Position numbers and translations under genes: made by a program | Notes under the pieces: generated by a model | The model's input: the letters and a program-made list of their open reading frames with translations, nothing else | What the model was told of the DNA's origin: nothing | The model's database searches: none | Assembly (NCBI GenBank): GCA_026396875.1 | Contig: JAPLVY010000009.1 | Location: 1 to 51,801, forward strand | Direction of reading: 5' to 3' | From: Candidatus Falkowiibacteriota bacterium | Lineage (GTDB): Bacteria; Patescibacteriota; Patescibacteriia; Patescibacteriales; UBA12465 | DNA length: 51,801 bases | Shown here: positions 1 through 8,879 of the stretch, piece after piece | Layout of the letters: each line of letters begins with the position of its first letter | Position numbering within the stretch: position 1 is the first letter of the stretch

Positions 1-514
1 CGTTGTCACCGAATAAATCAGTCTTAGCGGTAGGAGCTAAAACGGCCACCTTGGCATAGGATTTTACCTGGGCATCAGAAAAAAATGATCCCTGATCCAT
101 CTCTAAATTACGTACTTGAATATACTGAGCACTCGCACCCAAGATTGTGGTGTTGGTGTTATTATTTTTTTGAATAACCTGATAGCGTCTGGAAAGCTCC
201 GGAGAAACAGCCACAATGTTGCTAACCTGACTTTTTATTGCCTCAGCATCTTGGATGGTTAAAGTCTGTGCACTACCTCTACTAGCATTTGCCGGGCTAA
301 AACCCTTGCTTTGAGCACCAGGGATTATCATTACCAAGTTCGAACCAATGGACTGGATACTACTAGTTATTGAACTCTGTGCCCCTTGGCCAATAGAAAC
401 CATAGCAATTACCGAACCAATACCAATAACAATACCGAGCATGGTTAGACCCGAACGAGACTTGTTGGCGGTCACCGCACTATAAGTTTCTCTCAATAAA
501 TCACTAGTCAACAT
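1..514 (-). CDS. ABC transporter permease, MacB/FtsX type (3' end beyond window)
   Basis: Reading from ATG at 514, the frame stays open to the left edge (about 171 codons). The start reads MLTSDLLRETYSAV, then TMLGIVIGIGSVIAMVSIG, the usual first membrane helix of MacB-type permeases. A periplasmic-type domain begins after it. The C-terminal three-helix block is outside the window. The gene follows the ATPase (549-1220) and the membrane fusion protein (1230-3167) on the same strand, so the three should form one tripartite-like efflux or export system. The substrate cannot be read from sequence. Confidence 0.88.
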   Translation of the reverse strand, partial: MLTSDLLRETYSAVTANKSRSGLTMLGIVIGIGSVIAMVSIGQGAQSSITSSIQSIGSNLVMIIPGAQSKGFSPANASRGSAQTLTIQDAEAIKSQVSNIVAVSPELSRRYQVIQKNNNTNTTILGASAQYIQVRNLEMDQGSFFSDAQVKSYAKVAVLAPTAKTDLFGDN

Positions 515-548
515 AAATTAAATTTTAGATACAATAAAAACTGCTATT

Positions 549-1220
549 TTAATCATTGACGATTTCTCCGTCACGCAAACGAATAATCCGGTCGGCATGT
601 TTGGCAATTTCCAAGTCGTGAGTAATTAAAATGATAGTCCTCTTTTCTTTTTTGTTTAGATCCTTAAATGTCTGTAAAACAATCTGACCCGTTTTTGAAT
701 CGAGGTTTCCCGTCGGTTCATCAGCAAGAATTAAAGCCGGGTTATTCACCAAGGCGCGAGCAATCGCCACTCTTTGCATTTGACCACCAGAAAGCTGATT
801 AGAAAAATGATGCCAACGGTCCTCGGGCATAGAAACTGCTCGCAAGGCTTTCTTGGCGATTTCGTCACGTGTAGTCGCTGGAACTTCCGCGTAAATTAGG
901 GGTAAAGAAACGTTGCGCAAAACTGTAGAGCGGGAGAGTAAATTAAAAGACTGAAAAACAAAACCAATTTTATTTCTTCTGATCGCAGCCAATTCGTCAT
1001 CGGAAAGCTTGGAAACATCAGCACCATCCAGAAGATATTCGCCGCTAGTTGGCGAATCGAGAGCACCGAGAATATTCATGATCGTTGACTTCCCCGAACC
1101 AGACGGACCAGTGATAGCAACAAATTCACCCGCTTTAATCTCAAAACTAATATTTTTTAAAATTTTAGTTTCGAGTTCACCGGCGAAATATGCCTTACAA
1201 ATATTAACAAATTTTATCAT
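549..1220 (-). CDS. ABC transporter ATP-binding protein, MacB/LolD family
   Basis: A 223-residue cytoplasmic ATPase with all motifs intact: Walker A GPSGSGKST near residue 38, signature LSGGQMQRVAIARA near 143, Walker B LILADEPTGNLD and the switch histidine in LITHD. Length and motifs are typical of the LolD/MacB ATPase family, which powers mechanotransmission-type permeases. It begins 9 bp after the membrane fusion protein gene and is followed by the permease, so the partners are clear. Mutual regulation by the upstream sigma factor is an inference from gene order. Confidence 0.93.
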   Translation of the reverse strand: MIKFVNICKAYFAGELETKILKNISFEIKAGEFVAITGPSGSGKSTIMNILGALDSPTSGEYLLDGADVSKLSDDELAAIRRNKIGFVFQSFNLLSRSTVLRNVSLPLIYAEVPATTRDEIAKKALRAVSMPEDRWHHFSNQLSGGQMQRVAIARALVNNPALILADEPTGNLDSKTGQIVLQTFKDLNKKEKRTIILITHDLEIAKHADRIIRLRDGEIVND

Positions 1221-1229
1221 AAGAAATAA

Positions 1230-3167
1230 TTAATTTCTTGGAACTCCAGCGGAAGCGCCTCTGGTTGCAGTAGCCCCACCAGTCGGTGCTCCGCCGCGAT
1301 TGCCACCAAACATGCTAAATCCGCTAGCAGCGGCAGCGGCAGTAGTGCTACTGGCAATTGTTCTGGAAATCACCAGATCACCCTCGTTTAGACCACTAAT
1401 AATTTCTGACTGAGAATCATTTGACTCTCCAACCTGTACTTGCTGACGAACAGGTTTAACGGTTGAACTTACCGGCCTGCGACCATTAGCGCTAACACCT
1501 GGTAAAGTTTCTACATAGCTATTGTTTTGCAAACCGGTTTTTACCGCTTCGCTGGGAACCAGAAGAACCCCGTCACGGGAACTAACAATAATATCCACAG
1601 AAGTACTCATCCCTGGTTTAATCCTCGCATCTTGAGAATCAAAAGCTATTTTTATACTATAGTTGACCACTCCTGAAGTAACTGTTCCCACACCACTAAT
1701 CTCACTGACTTTGCCCTTAATTTTAAGATCCGGCAAGGCATCGAAAGTCAAATCGGCATCCTGGCCAACCTTAATTTTAGCCGTGTCTACTTCATTCAAT
1801 TGAATAATAGCAATCTGCTGCTTGGTGATAATAGTAGCAAGAGCAGTTGCTCCAGACACCGTAGCGCTAGAGCCGGCATCCAAGCCGACAGTGGCACTAA
1901 GCGCTGCTACTTGACCGTCAATTGGTGATTTGACTAATGTTTTATCGAAATTCAATTGAGCAGATTCCAAATTAGCGCGAGCAGAAACTAATTGCGAATA
2001 AGCAGATTGGGTGGTTGATTTATCGGCTGGAGCAGTCAGTTTGGCATATTGAGCTTGAGCATTGTCCAAAGATTGTTTAGCACTATCAACTCTGGCTTGC
2101 GCTGAATTTGTCTGAGAGACCAGAGATAGCTGAGCATTGGTTAAACTATTTTGTGCGTTAACTACGGCATCACTAAGGCTTTGGCGACTGCTTTGAACAG
2201 AGGAGATACCGTTATTAATTGAATTGATCTGAGAGTTGATGGAATTTTTATAAGAATCTAGGTCGGCTTGAGTAAACGAAGCACTGGAAACTGAATTTTG
2301 GAGGAGATAAGAAGCACTGTTTACGACAGCTAGGGTTTTGTTTAAAAGATCTAAAGTGCTATTAGCTGCCATACTGATATTCGCATTATCTCGAGAAGAC
2401 TTGGCTGCATCCAGACTGCTTACCGCCGGTGCAACATACTGGTTGGCCATGTCATATTCATTCTTGGTCTGGCTCAAATAACTACTATTTAGAGCACCCA
2501 GGGCAAGCTTTGCGTCTTGATCATTAAGGATTTTATTCACTAAATCGAGAGCGCCACGACAAGCAACAATTTCTGATTCGATTGTGCTTATAGCCTGAAA
2601 CCTTTTGCTATCAGAAGAATACGAAGAAGAAATGTCAGCAATTCTATTTAGACTATCCTGGGCCTGAGACAAGGTCTGATTGGCGGTCTTTATGGTCTGC
2701 TCGTAATCATTTTGCGCCTGTTGATAATTACTCTGGGCAGTGTTCAAAGAGAGTTGGCTAATCTTTATATCTGAAGAAGCGGCTCCTGATAATACTTTGT
2801 TGTAATTGGCTTGAGCACTTGCGAAACTAGCTCTGGCCTGAGTCAGGGAAATAAGGGCAGTCCTTTGGTCAACGATCGCAATCACATCCCCAGCTTTGAT
2901 GTTTTGTCCGAGAGCGACTTTAACGGCAGTTATTTTACCAGAAGTTTCCGGCTTAACATCCACCTGAGAAATTGCAGAGACCTGACCGGTTCCAGAAATC
3001 AAAACCGTTAAGTTTCCCTTTTCGGCAGCCGCCAAGACATATTGGGGAGTAACTTTCTTAGGGAAAACCTTGGGATAAATAAAATAAACGGCGGTACCGA
3101 TAATTAAAAGCCAAATAAGATATTTGACGCGTAAGAAACGCTTCAGAAAGGGGATGATTTTGTTCAT
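1230..3167 (-). CDS. HlyD/MacA-like membrane fusion (periplasmic adaptor) protein
   Basis: 645 residues with one N-terminal membrane segment (about 14-32), then a lipoyl/barrel-sandwich half (GTGQVSAISQVDVKPETSGK), a very long alanine/serine/glutamine-rich coiled-coil hairpin (about 105-395), the returning lipoyl half (VKSPIDGQVAALSATVG) and beta-barrel domains. The C-terminus is glycine/alanine-rich low complexity. It is longer than usual for MacA (about 370 residues) because of the extended hairpin. It lies first in the run adaptor-ATPase-permease and would connect the transporter across the envelope. The start has no Shine-Dalgarno-like motif, as is usual in this window. Confidence 0.88.
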   Translation of the reverse strand: MNKIIPFLKRFLRVKYLIWLLIIGTAVYFIYPKVFPKKVTPQYVLAAAEKGNLTVLISGTGQVSAISQVDVKPETSGKITAVKVALGQNIKAGDVIAIVDQRTALISLTQARASFASAQANYNKVLSGAASSDIKISQLSLNTAQSNYQQAQNDYEQTIKTANQTLSQAQDSLNRIADISSSYSSDSKRFQAISTIESEIVACRGALDLVNKILNDQDAKLALGALNSSYLSQTKNEYDMANQYVAPAVSSLDAAKSSRDNANISMAANSTLDLLNKTLAVVNSASYLLQNSVSSASFTQADLDSYKNSINSQINSINNGISSVQSSRQSLSDAVVNAQNSLTNAQLSLVSQTNSAQARVDSAKQSLDNAQAQYAKLTAPADKSTTQSAYSQLVSARANLESAQLNFDKTLVKSPIDGQVAALSATVGLDAGSSATVSGATALATIITKQQIAIIQLNEVDTAKIKVGQDADLTFDALPDLKIKGKVSEISGVGTVTSGVVNYSIKIAFDSQDARIKPGMSTSVDIIVSSRDGVLLVPSEAVKTGLQNNSYVETLPGVSANGRRPVSSTVKPVRQQVQVGESNDSQSEIISGLNEGDLVISRTIASSTTAAAAASGFSMFGGNRGGAPTGGATATRGASAGVPRN

Positions 3168-3184
3168 ATAATTAATTATTTTTA

Positions 3185-3952
3185 TTATTTTCTTGGCATC
3201 ACCGGTATTCCGGGAGAGCGTCGCGGCAATAATGGCTTAATTAGGTTACATTTTTTATGGCATCCTTCCCAGGGGAAAATTTCTGAGGCGATAAACACTC
3301 CCGGTGATCCGGGGTGTCCATTAATCAGAACCATTTGCTCCGGAACGATCAAAACCGCTGCCTCTTCTACGGTATCATCGCGGAAAATTATTCGCCATTC
3401 TTGACCGTTAAAATCCTGCAAGATAAAAGCCTCGTCAGTAGTTGATCCGATCTTCCCAGCCAAAGCACCCTCTCCTGGTCTTCCCCAGGCCGGAATGCGT
3501 GCATCAAAAATCTGACCATAAAAAGGAAGACGGCGAGAAAGCTCGATATTCATCCGGCGATGTATTCCCATCCCGGAAATCAAAGCCCCTAAAATTATAC
3601 TACCACATAGGGAGGCAACCACCAGCAAATAAGCTGGATATTTATAACTCTTCTTTAAGTGTTTTAAGTTATAATAAATCACCCCAATTAAAAGTAGAAA
3701 AACCAGAAACCAGGCATAAGGAACAGAGACGAGAAGCCAGCGAATTTTCCCAGTATCATGCGGGTGGCTCAAACCGAATCCCTGAAAGTAGGTAAAAAAA
3801 ATGATTAAGGAAAAAGCCAAACCACCGAGAAGAGTTGTGAGTCCAGCCAAGCCCCAAAGAACGCAACCGCGCATTAAAAAATACCACTTTGGGCGGGGTT
3901 TGATTGATTTTTGATTAATGGTCATTAAGACCTTGTCGCTAAGATCTTGCAT
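3185..3952 (-). CDS. Multipass membrane protein, possible anti-sigma factor
   Basis: 255 residues with a short cytoplasmic N-terminus, three predicted membrane segments (about 28-52, 70-95, 103-127) and a C-terminal soluble domain that looks beta-rich (FILQDFNGQEWRIIF). It overlaps the ECF sigma factor gene by 14 bp, which is the classic sigma/anti-sigma arrangement. I see no zinc-finger anti-sigma (ZAS) motif, so the role is inferred from position only. It could instead be an envelope sensor that feeds the ABC system downstream. Confidence 0.55.
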   Translation of the reverse strand: MQDLSDKVLMTINQKSIKPRPKWYFLMRGCVLWGLAGLTTLLGGLAFSLIIFFTYFQGFGLSHPHDTGKIRWLLVSVPYAWFLVFLLLIGVIYYNLKHLKKSYKYPAYLLVVASLCGSIILGALISGMGIHRRMNIELSRRLPFYGQIFDARIPAWGRPGEGALAGKIGSTTDEAFILQDFNGQEWRIIFRDDTVEEAAVLIVPEQMVLINGHPGSPGVFIASEIFPWEGCHKKCNLIKPLLPRRSPGIPVMPRK

Positions 3953-4508
3953 ATTTTTCTTTTAACTCTTTTTTTGCGGAATAGATCAGCGTTGCCACGC
4001 TGCCATTTGGTTTCTTTAAAATGTCAGAAATTTCCTCATAACTTTTTTCTTCAAAAAAACGTAAGACTAAAATTTCGCGGTGAATCGGTTTTAAAACAGA
4101 AAGCATCGTCGCAACCTCTTTCTTCAAGTCCTTGCCTTCGATCTCAGCAGTTAAATCTATTTCTGCCCGTAGACGATTGGCAAGGAAATCATCAATTTCC
4201 ACGGTCTGGGGGCGAGCGCTTTTTGCCCGATGGTGACTAATTACCTGGTTGTGGGTGATACGATAAATCCAAGAAGAAAACTTCAAGTCATTATCAAAAT
4301 CATTTAAGTTCTTATAAACCTTGATAAAAATATCCTGAAGAACATCCTCGACTTCCTCTTCGCCAAAATTGGATATCCGCCTAATGTAACGAGCCAACTT
4401 ATCGCTGTAACGATTCATAATACCAGCAAAAAAGGCCTGGTCTTCCAAGGCTAAAAGGACTAATTCATTGTCTGTTTTAGAAGAATAATCTTCTGGAGCT
4501 TTTGGCAT
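3939..4508 (-). CDS. RNA polymerase sigma factor, ECF (sigma-70 family)
   Basis: Contains sigma region 2 (DVLQDIFIKVYKNL, then FSSWIYRITHN) and region 4 (LKPIHREILVLRFFEEKSYEEISDIL, with a C-terminal helix-turn-helix). It lacks regions 1 and 3, which defines the ECF group. I prefer the ATG at 4508 (189 residues) over an upstream GTG at 4544, because AAAGG lies 8 nt before the ATG and nothing comparable precedes the GTG. It is first in a run with the membrane protein and the MacAB-like transporter, which suggests an envelope-stress regulon controlled in cis. Confidence 0.88.
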   Translation of the reverse strand: MPKAPEDYSSKTDNELVLLALEDQAFFAGIMNRYSDKLARYIRRISNFGEEEVEDVLQDIFIKVYKNLNDFDNDLKFSSWIYRITHNQVISHHRAKSARPQTVEIDDFLANRLRAEIDLTAEIEGKDLKKEVATMLSVLKPIHREILVLRFFEEKSYEEISDILKKPNGSVATLIYSAKKELKEKYARS

Positions 4509-4722
4509 CTGATTAGCCTTTAGGCCCGAAATCTTCGGGATCACAGCAGTTAATACGCAAAAAACAGGAAATTATTTTGTTTTTTCCAATTTTTTCTCAA
4601 TATTTTTAAGGCGATTGATTATTTCAAAAATTCCACTCTAATACCTGATAATGATAGTATGCCACCTTTTCTCATCACATTAATCTAATTCTAGCATTTT
4701 ATATCTACTTTAACTATAAATA

Positions 4723-5889
4723 CTATTTATTTTTTTCATAATTGACGCTCCAGGCGCCAGAAAGTGGCTGTACCAAAGAACTAATGTTAGAAATCATTAC
4801 TGACTCATCGTTTTCAAAAAAACCATTATTACTCCAGTTATTAGTACCAAATACTGCAATTTGATCATCAACTATCAATAGGTGATGGTGTAAAAAAGAA
4901 TTTAGATTGGCATCGCCAGAGAGTTTGGCGGCCTCCAAATTTCTTTTTTGATCAGTTATTATTTCCAAATTCCCGAGGTGACGACTGACTTTTTGCTGGT
5001 TCATTAAAGGAAAAACCGAATCGGCGAGGGAATAGTTGGAATCATCGGCAATTATCTGCACTTCTTTGTTTGCGGAAATATCTACCAAAACCTGAGCTAA
5101 TGGTTTACTAGTAAAATTCCAGATCATTATTTTTATTCCTCTCTGAGCGCTCTTAATTAGTTCTTCCATGCGCCCCTTTAAACCATTGTGCGTTTCTGGC
5201 GTGAACCAAACTTCTAGAAAACCTTGAGGGTACTCCAGCCGAGTCATTAGACTGGAAATTCCGCCATTTAATTTATCGCGACCGCGCTCTCCTTTTAGTA
5301 AACGAGAAAATTCTTCACCAAAAATATTAATTATTTCTGGACGAGTGGTATCAAGTAAAAAGCATGGATCATATTTACCCTGCAAATAGGTAAAATTATA
5401 AGAACCAAAAAATAGTCTTCCAGTCTTCTCCCCCCGATCAACAATCATAAATTTGTGATGCATTGAGCCGCCCCCCGCGGAGAAATTGATGCGCTTGATA
5501 TTTTTGGGGAGATTTTCAAAAATCTTGTCATGCCCTGCCTTGTTCTTGTTGCCAAGCATAATTGTTACGGCCACTCCTCGATTAGCGGCGCGATAAATAG
5601 CCTCGCGAATTAAAATATTGTCCATTGAATAAACCGCTAACTCAATGCTCTTTTGGGAATCGTCAATTGCTTTAATAAGAATGGGGGCGAGATTGTCATC
5701 ACCCAAGTCATTATTGAAATATAATTTACCAGAAAAATCATCAGCAATAACAATAGTCCGATGATCTTGAGAATTTGTACCGTGAAGACCAACAAAGAAA
5801 AACCTAAAGAAAATAAAGACCAGGCACAGAGAGATAACTAGGGCCGTGATAGCAAAAATTAATCCTCTTTTTTTAGTACTTAATTTCAT
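4723..5889 (-). CDS. Membrane-anchored phospholipase-D-like (HKD) protein
   Basis: 388 residues. An N-terminal signal anchor (about 9-33) is followed by two PLD-like halves. The first HKD motif is intact (H144-x-K146-x4-D151, followed by GSYN). In the second, lysine is replaced (H334-x-H336-x4-D341, followed by GTNNWSNN). PLD-superfamily enzymes use one motif from each half for phosphodiester transfer, on lipids or nucleic acids. The K-to-H change makes activity uncertain. The topology suggests the catalytic part lies outside the membrane. Its start overlaps the ABC-like gene by 17 bp, and it is third in the reverse-transcriptase operon. The substrate is unknown. Confidence 0.85.
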   Translation of the reverse strand: MKLSTKKRGLIFAITALVISLCLVFIFFRFFFVGLHGTNSQDHRTIVIADDFSGKLYFNNDLGDDNLAPILIKAIDDSQKSIELAVYSMDNILIREAIYRAANRGVAVTIMLGNKNKAGHDKIFENLPKNIKRINFSAGGGSMHHKFMIVDRGEKTGRLFFGSYNFTYLQGKYDPCFLLDTTRPEIINIFGEEFSRLLKGERGRDKLNGGISSLMTRLEYPQGFLEVWFTPETHNGLKGRMEELIKSAQRGIKIMIWNFTSKPLAQVLVDISANKEVQIIADDSNYSLADSVFPLMNQQKVSRHLGNLEIITDQKRNLEAAKLSGDANLNSFLHHHLLIVDDQIAVFGTNNWSNNGFFENDESVMISNISSLVQPLSGAWSVNYEKNK

Positions 5890-7573
5890 ATTTTTGATAG
5901 TAAGTTAAATAGTTATTTTCTTTTCTAGAAAAGATAATAAATGTCGATTCCGGCAATGATTTCTCTAGCGTCGCTAGGGCGTCTTTAATCTCCTGGTACC
6001 CAAGATCTATCCAAAAATTATCAATTACAATTAATCTTGGTCTCCTTTTTAGACACCAAAGGGAAAATATCGCAAAGGCTGACTTTGGACTAGCAAGCGC
6101 GGCGGCAGCGCTGGCATTAAAATTATTATCTGGAGCGACCAGGGAAAAAAGTGATGGATTCAAAGAAAGAAGTTCTATGGTTTTTTCAATTTCAGAAAAA
6201 TTCATCTCCGCCCTATCTCTGCCGACAATTAATTCAAGCAGACTCTTCTCGGAATAAAATCCCGGATCAAAGAAACAGATGCCGTGTCCGAATCTCTGAA
6301 ATGACCGATAACTAAAACGACGACCATCAATTTTTATTCTTAAAGCCTTTGATTGAAAAGCACCCATTCCAGAAAGAGCCTTAGCTAGAGCACTTTTCCC
6401 AACGGATAAGTTGGAATAAAATAAATATTTTTCTCCAGGCGAAAAAGCTAAGTGACAATGACGCCAATAACTAGCGCCCTTGAAGAGCTTTAATTTCCGA
6501 CTGTAGAAATCTAGGCTATGATGAAAAGCCAATCTTTTCTCTCGCTGAGAAAACTTGGTTCGCTCAACAACTGAAAGAAATAGCCCCATCTTTCCTGGCC
6601 AAAAATAAAGACCGATGCGTAAGCTCTCATAAATCGCTCGCGAAAAATAAATTAGAAGGAAAAGCAGTAAAAATTTTCCACCCGAGCTAATTGAACCAAA
6701 ATCAGAGAAAAACTGCGCCGAGAAGAAATGAGAAAAGATCGAAACCACTAACAATAAGGCAAAAACTACCTTGGCGCAAAGTTTAATCCACAAATCTCTT
6801 CTAACCCTGAAGAACGAATCAAATTTTACCAGCCTATCAAATCGTCTCAGGGAATCATTCTCCCTATTCATAATTTTTAAAAAATATTTTTCCGTGCTTG
6901 AATCATCAATCTCCTCCATGATCCTAGAATAGAAAGTGACCTCTTGGGAAATATAATTTTTTGAAACCAAATACGAAAGAAAGGCAATAATTACCGAGGA
7001 AAAAATTAAAATCAAAATAATTAGAGACCAGTTTAACCCACTCCAGACAGACAAAATGGTAATAACCAATAAATTAATGAGCCAGCGTAATAGACCAAAA
7101 AAAGAATTACTAAATCCCATTGAAGCCAAAGGGAGTTGATAGGAGATCTTAGCGATCAAACCAGCTTTATTGTGATAATTTATTTTATCTAGCGGTTGAT
7201 TAATATAATTTTTAAAGATTCTTCTCCGAAGTTTGTTTGCAAAAAACACCCCAAGAGTTTTTTCCTGACGAATTGAAAAATAAGAATTAACAAAAAAGAC
7301 CAGCAATAACAAAACCAGGAACTGCCAAAAAAATGTTGCCAAAAAATACGTCTTCTGCCCCACCAATTGATTGCGGCTAAAAATTATCAAAATAGCCTCA
7401 ACTAATCCCTGCGAAAGCAAGAGAAAACCGAGAGCCACCAGGGAGAATCTCCGATTTCTGAAAAAATCGCGCAAAAAATTAAAGTGCAAATCGCTCAGTT
7501 CAATTTTTTGAAATTTACTGCGCGTTTGACGAGCCTGGCCGATTAACTTTATTTGTTTTCTAATTCCTTTCAT
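5873..7573 (-). CDS. ABC-exporter-like protein with degenerate ATPase motifs
   Basis: 566 residues laid out like a half-size exporter: about six membrane segments (43-65, 76-97, 160-178, 182-204, 265-285, 300-318) and a C-terminal nucleotide-binding-like domain (about 355-566). Each catalytic element is eroded. Walker A is SNLSVGKSA (387-395, first glycine lost). The signature LSGGQ is LASPKS (493-498). Walker B is LIVIDN (514-519, catalytic Glu to Asn). The switch histidine region reads IIFSRKE. It may bind nucleotide through GKS but probably does not hydrolyse it well. It overlaps the RT gene by 14 bp and the PLD gene by 17 bp, so translational coupling is likely. Confidence 0.75.
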   Translation of the reverse strand: MKGIRKQIKLIGQARQTRSKFQKIELSDLHFNFLRDFFRNRRFSLVALGFLLLSQGLVEAILIIFSRNQLVGQKTYFLATFFWQFLVLLLLVFFVNSYFSIRQEKTLGVFFANKLRRRIFKNYINQPLDKINYHNKAGLIAKISYQLPLASMGFSNSFFGLLRWLINLLVITILSVWSGLNWSLIILILIFSSVIIAFLSYLVSKNYISQEVTFYSRIMEEIDDSSTEKYFLKIMNRENDSLRRFDRLVKFDSFFRVRRDLWIKLCAKVVFALLLVVSIFSHFFSAQFFSDFGSISSGGKFLLLFLLIYFSRAIYESLRIGLYFWPGKMGLFLSVVERTKFSQREKRLAFHHSLDFYSRKLKLFKGASYWRHCHLAFSPGEKYLFYSNLSVGKSALAKALSGMGAFQSKALRIKIDGRRFSYRSFQRFGHGICFFDPGFYSEKSLLELIVGRDRAEMNFSEIEKTIELLSLNPSLFSLVAPDNNFNASAAAALASPKSAFAIFSLWCLKRRPRLIVIDNFWIDLGYQEIKDALATLEKSLPESTFIIFSRKENNYLTYYQKYEIKY

Positions 7574-8858
7574 AATGGAATTTTTTATAAAAATGGTAGA
7601 GGGAAAATATTCCCAGATGACCCAAGCGTTTTTCTAGCAGGCGGCGATTGCGTGGTGAGTAGTGTCCATAAAAAAATTTGGTCATGATTTGAAAGAATCT
7701 TTCCGAACAATCTCTGATTTGCTTCGAGTCATTAATTTGTGGCTTATCTTTAATAATCTTTTCAAAACGAAAGTTAAAATTATTTTTTTCCTCGATCATT
7801 ATTTTCCTTAGCAAATAGTCCTTACGCTTGTCCGGCAAATGCTTATAGGACAGGAGTTTTTTCCATTCCGTTTCAATCCGGCGTAAATAACCTTGCTCCA
7901 AGCTAATCAATCCACCCTCAAAACAATATCCCAAAAAGGAAAATTTTGACTTAGCGGGACCACAGTACAACTTATTTTCGTTGATTCTTAGTTTTCTAGC
8001 TAAAAGGTCAGCAGACATTTCTTTCTTTATTACTTCAAGCTTGTCATCATTTTGATCCAAGATTGCAATATCATCACCGACCCGCAAATAAAAAGGAACA
8101 AGTTTTTGGTATTTAAAATCCAGATCGCTCAAGTAAAAATTAGCGAACTCGGCAATCAGTGGCACCCCTTGAATCAGGCCGAATTGTGGCATCACCATCT
8201 TGCCGTCGCGGTAAGCACAATTAAAAATAAATAGCCGGAGCACCGCCAGAACCTTCTGATCGGAAAATATTTCTTCGAGCCGACCAGAAAGCAGCTGCCG
8301 ATCAATCAGGTCGGAATAATTTTCTAAATCAATAATCAAAGCATAATCTTGCGAAAAATCACGACGATAGCGATGCCCAAAATATTTCGCTGCCAGATAT
8401 GGAGGTTTGCCGGGACGGTAAGAAAATAAGCGATCAGAAAAATTTTTCTCAAATACCGGAAGAACTATCTGAAAAATCGCTTGAGCCTTTATTCTCTCTT
8501 TGAGACTATATATAAAAATTTCCCGATTTTTTTCGGGATTATTTTTTTTGGGTATTTTCACCAATAAGGCTGGAGAAATTTCTTTTTCGCTCACTAATTC
8601 CTCGCGAATTAGGAGAAGCAACTCTTCGGAACGCAAATCGTAATGCTCCAATAAAAGATTGTCTAAACCGTGGTAACTAGCACTCTTACCCTCAATGGTG
8701 AATTGCTCGACTATTTTCAAATAAGCCGCCCGCAGGTTAGCGTCAGAAATTATTTCGGAAAACATATTTTTCAAATTATCCTCAAGATATCTAACGGAAA
8801 ACCGATAAATATTGGTTAAATCCAACGAGGCGAAGGGTCGCAAGACCCTGAACCACAA
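7560..8858 (-). CDS. Reverse transcriptase (RVT_1), unassigned bacterial lineage
   Basis: 432 residues. RT motifs in order: KIPKKN (101-106) with SLKERIKAQAIFQIVLPVFE; SDRLFSYRPGKPPYLAA; motif A IIDLENYSDLIDR (D177); motif B QGVPLIAEFAN (230-240); motif C LRVGDDIAIL (D262, D263); motif D-like LRINENKLYCG; and FSFLGY (306-311). The catalytic aspartates are present, so polymerase activity is plausible. Motif C is VGDD rather than YADD, and motif B lacks the usual SP or the SQ of diversity-generating RTs. No endonuclease or maturase domain is evident in the last 110 residues. The frame starts at TTG 8858 with AAAGAG 7 nt upstream; ATG 8765 is an alternative. It is first gene of the RT-ABC-PLD run. 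Confidence 0.85.
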   Translation of the reverse strand: MWFRVLRPFASLDLTNIYRFSVRYLEDNLKNMFSEIISDANLRAAYLKIVEQFTIEGKSASYHGLDNLLLEHYDLRSEELLLLIREELVSEKEISPALLVKIPKKNNPEKNREIFIYSLKERIKAQAIFQIVLPVFEKNFSDRLFSYRPGKPPYLAAKYFGHRYRRDFSQDYALIIDLENYSDLIDRQLLSGRLEEIFSDQKVLAVLRLFIFNCAYRDGKMVMPQFGLIQGVPLIAEFANFYLSDLDFKYQKLVPFYLRVGDDIAILDQNDDKLEVIKKEMSADLLARKLRINENKLYCGPAKSKFSFLGYCFEGGLISLEQGYLRRIETEWKKLLSYKHLPDKRKDYLLRKIMIEEKNNFNFRFEKIIKDKPQINDSKQIRDCSERFFQIMTKFFYGHYSPRNRRLLEKRLGHLGIFSLYHFYKKFHYERN

Positions 8859-8879
8859 ACCATCACTCTTTAATTAACT

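Noticed and set aside
7560-8858. Diversity-generating retroelement
   Set aside because: The RT lacks the SQ motif of DGR enzymes, there is no accessory Avd-like gene nearby, and I saw no template/variable repeat pair. The tail fibre in the prophage ends in a C1q-like, not a C-type lectin, domain.
7560-8858. Group II intron
   Set aside because: No maturase or endonuclease domain is seen, no intron domain V/VI-like hairpin was spotted after the gene, and the gene is tightly packed with two unrelated genes.
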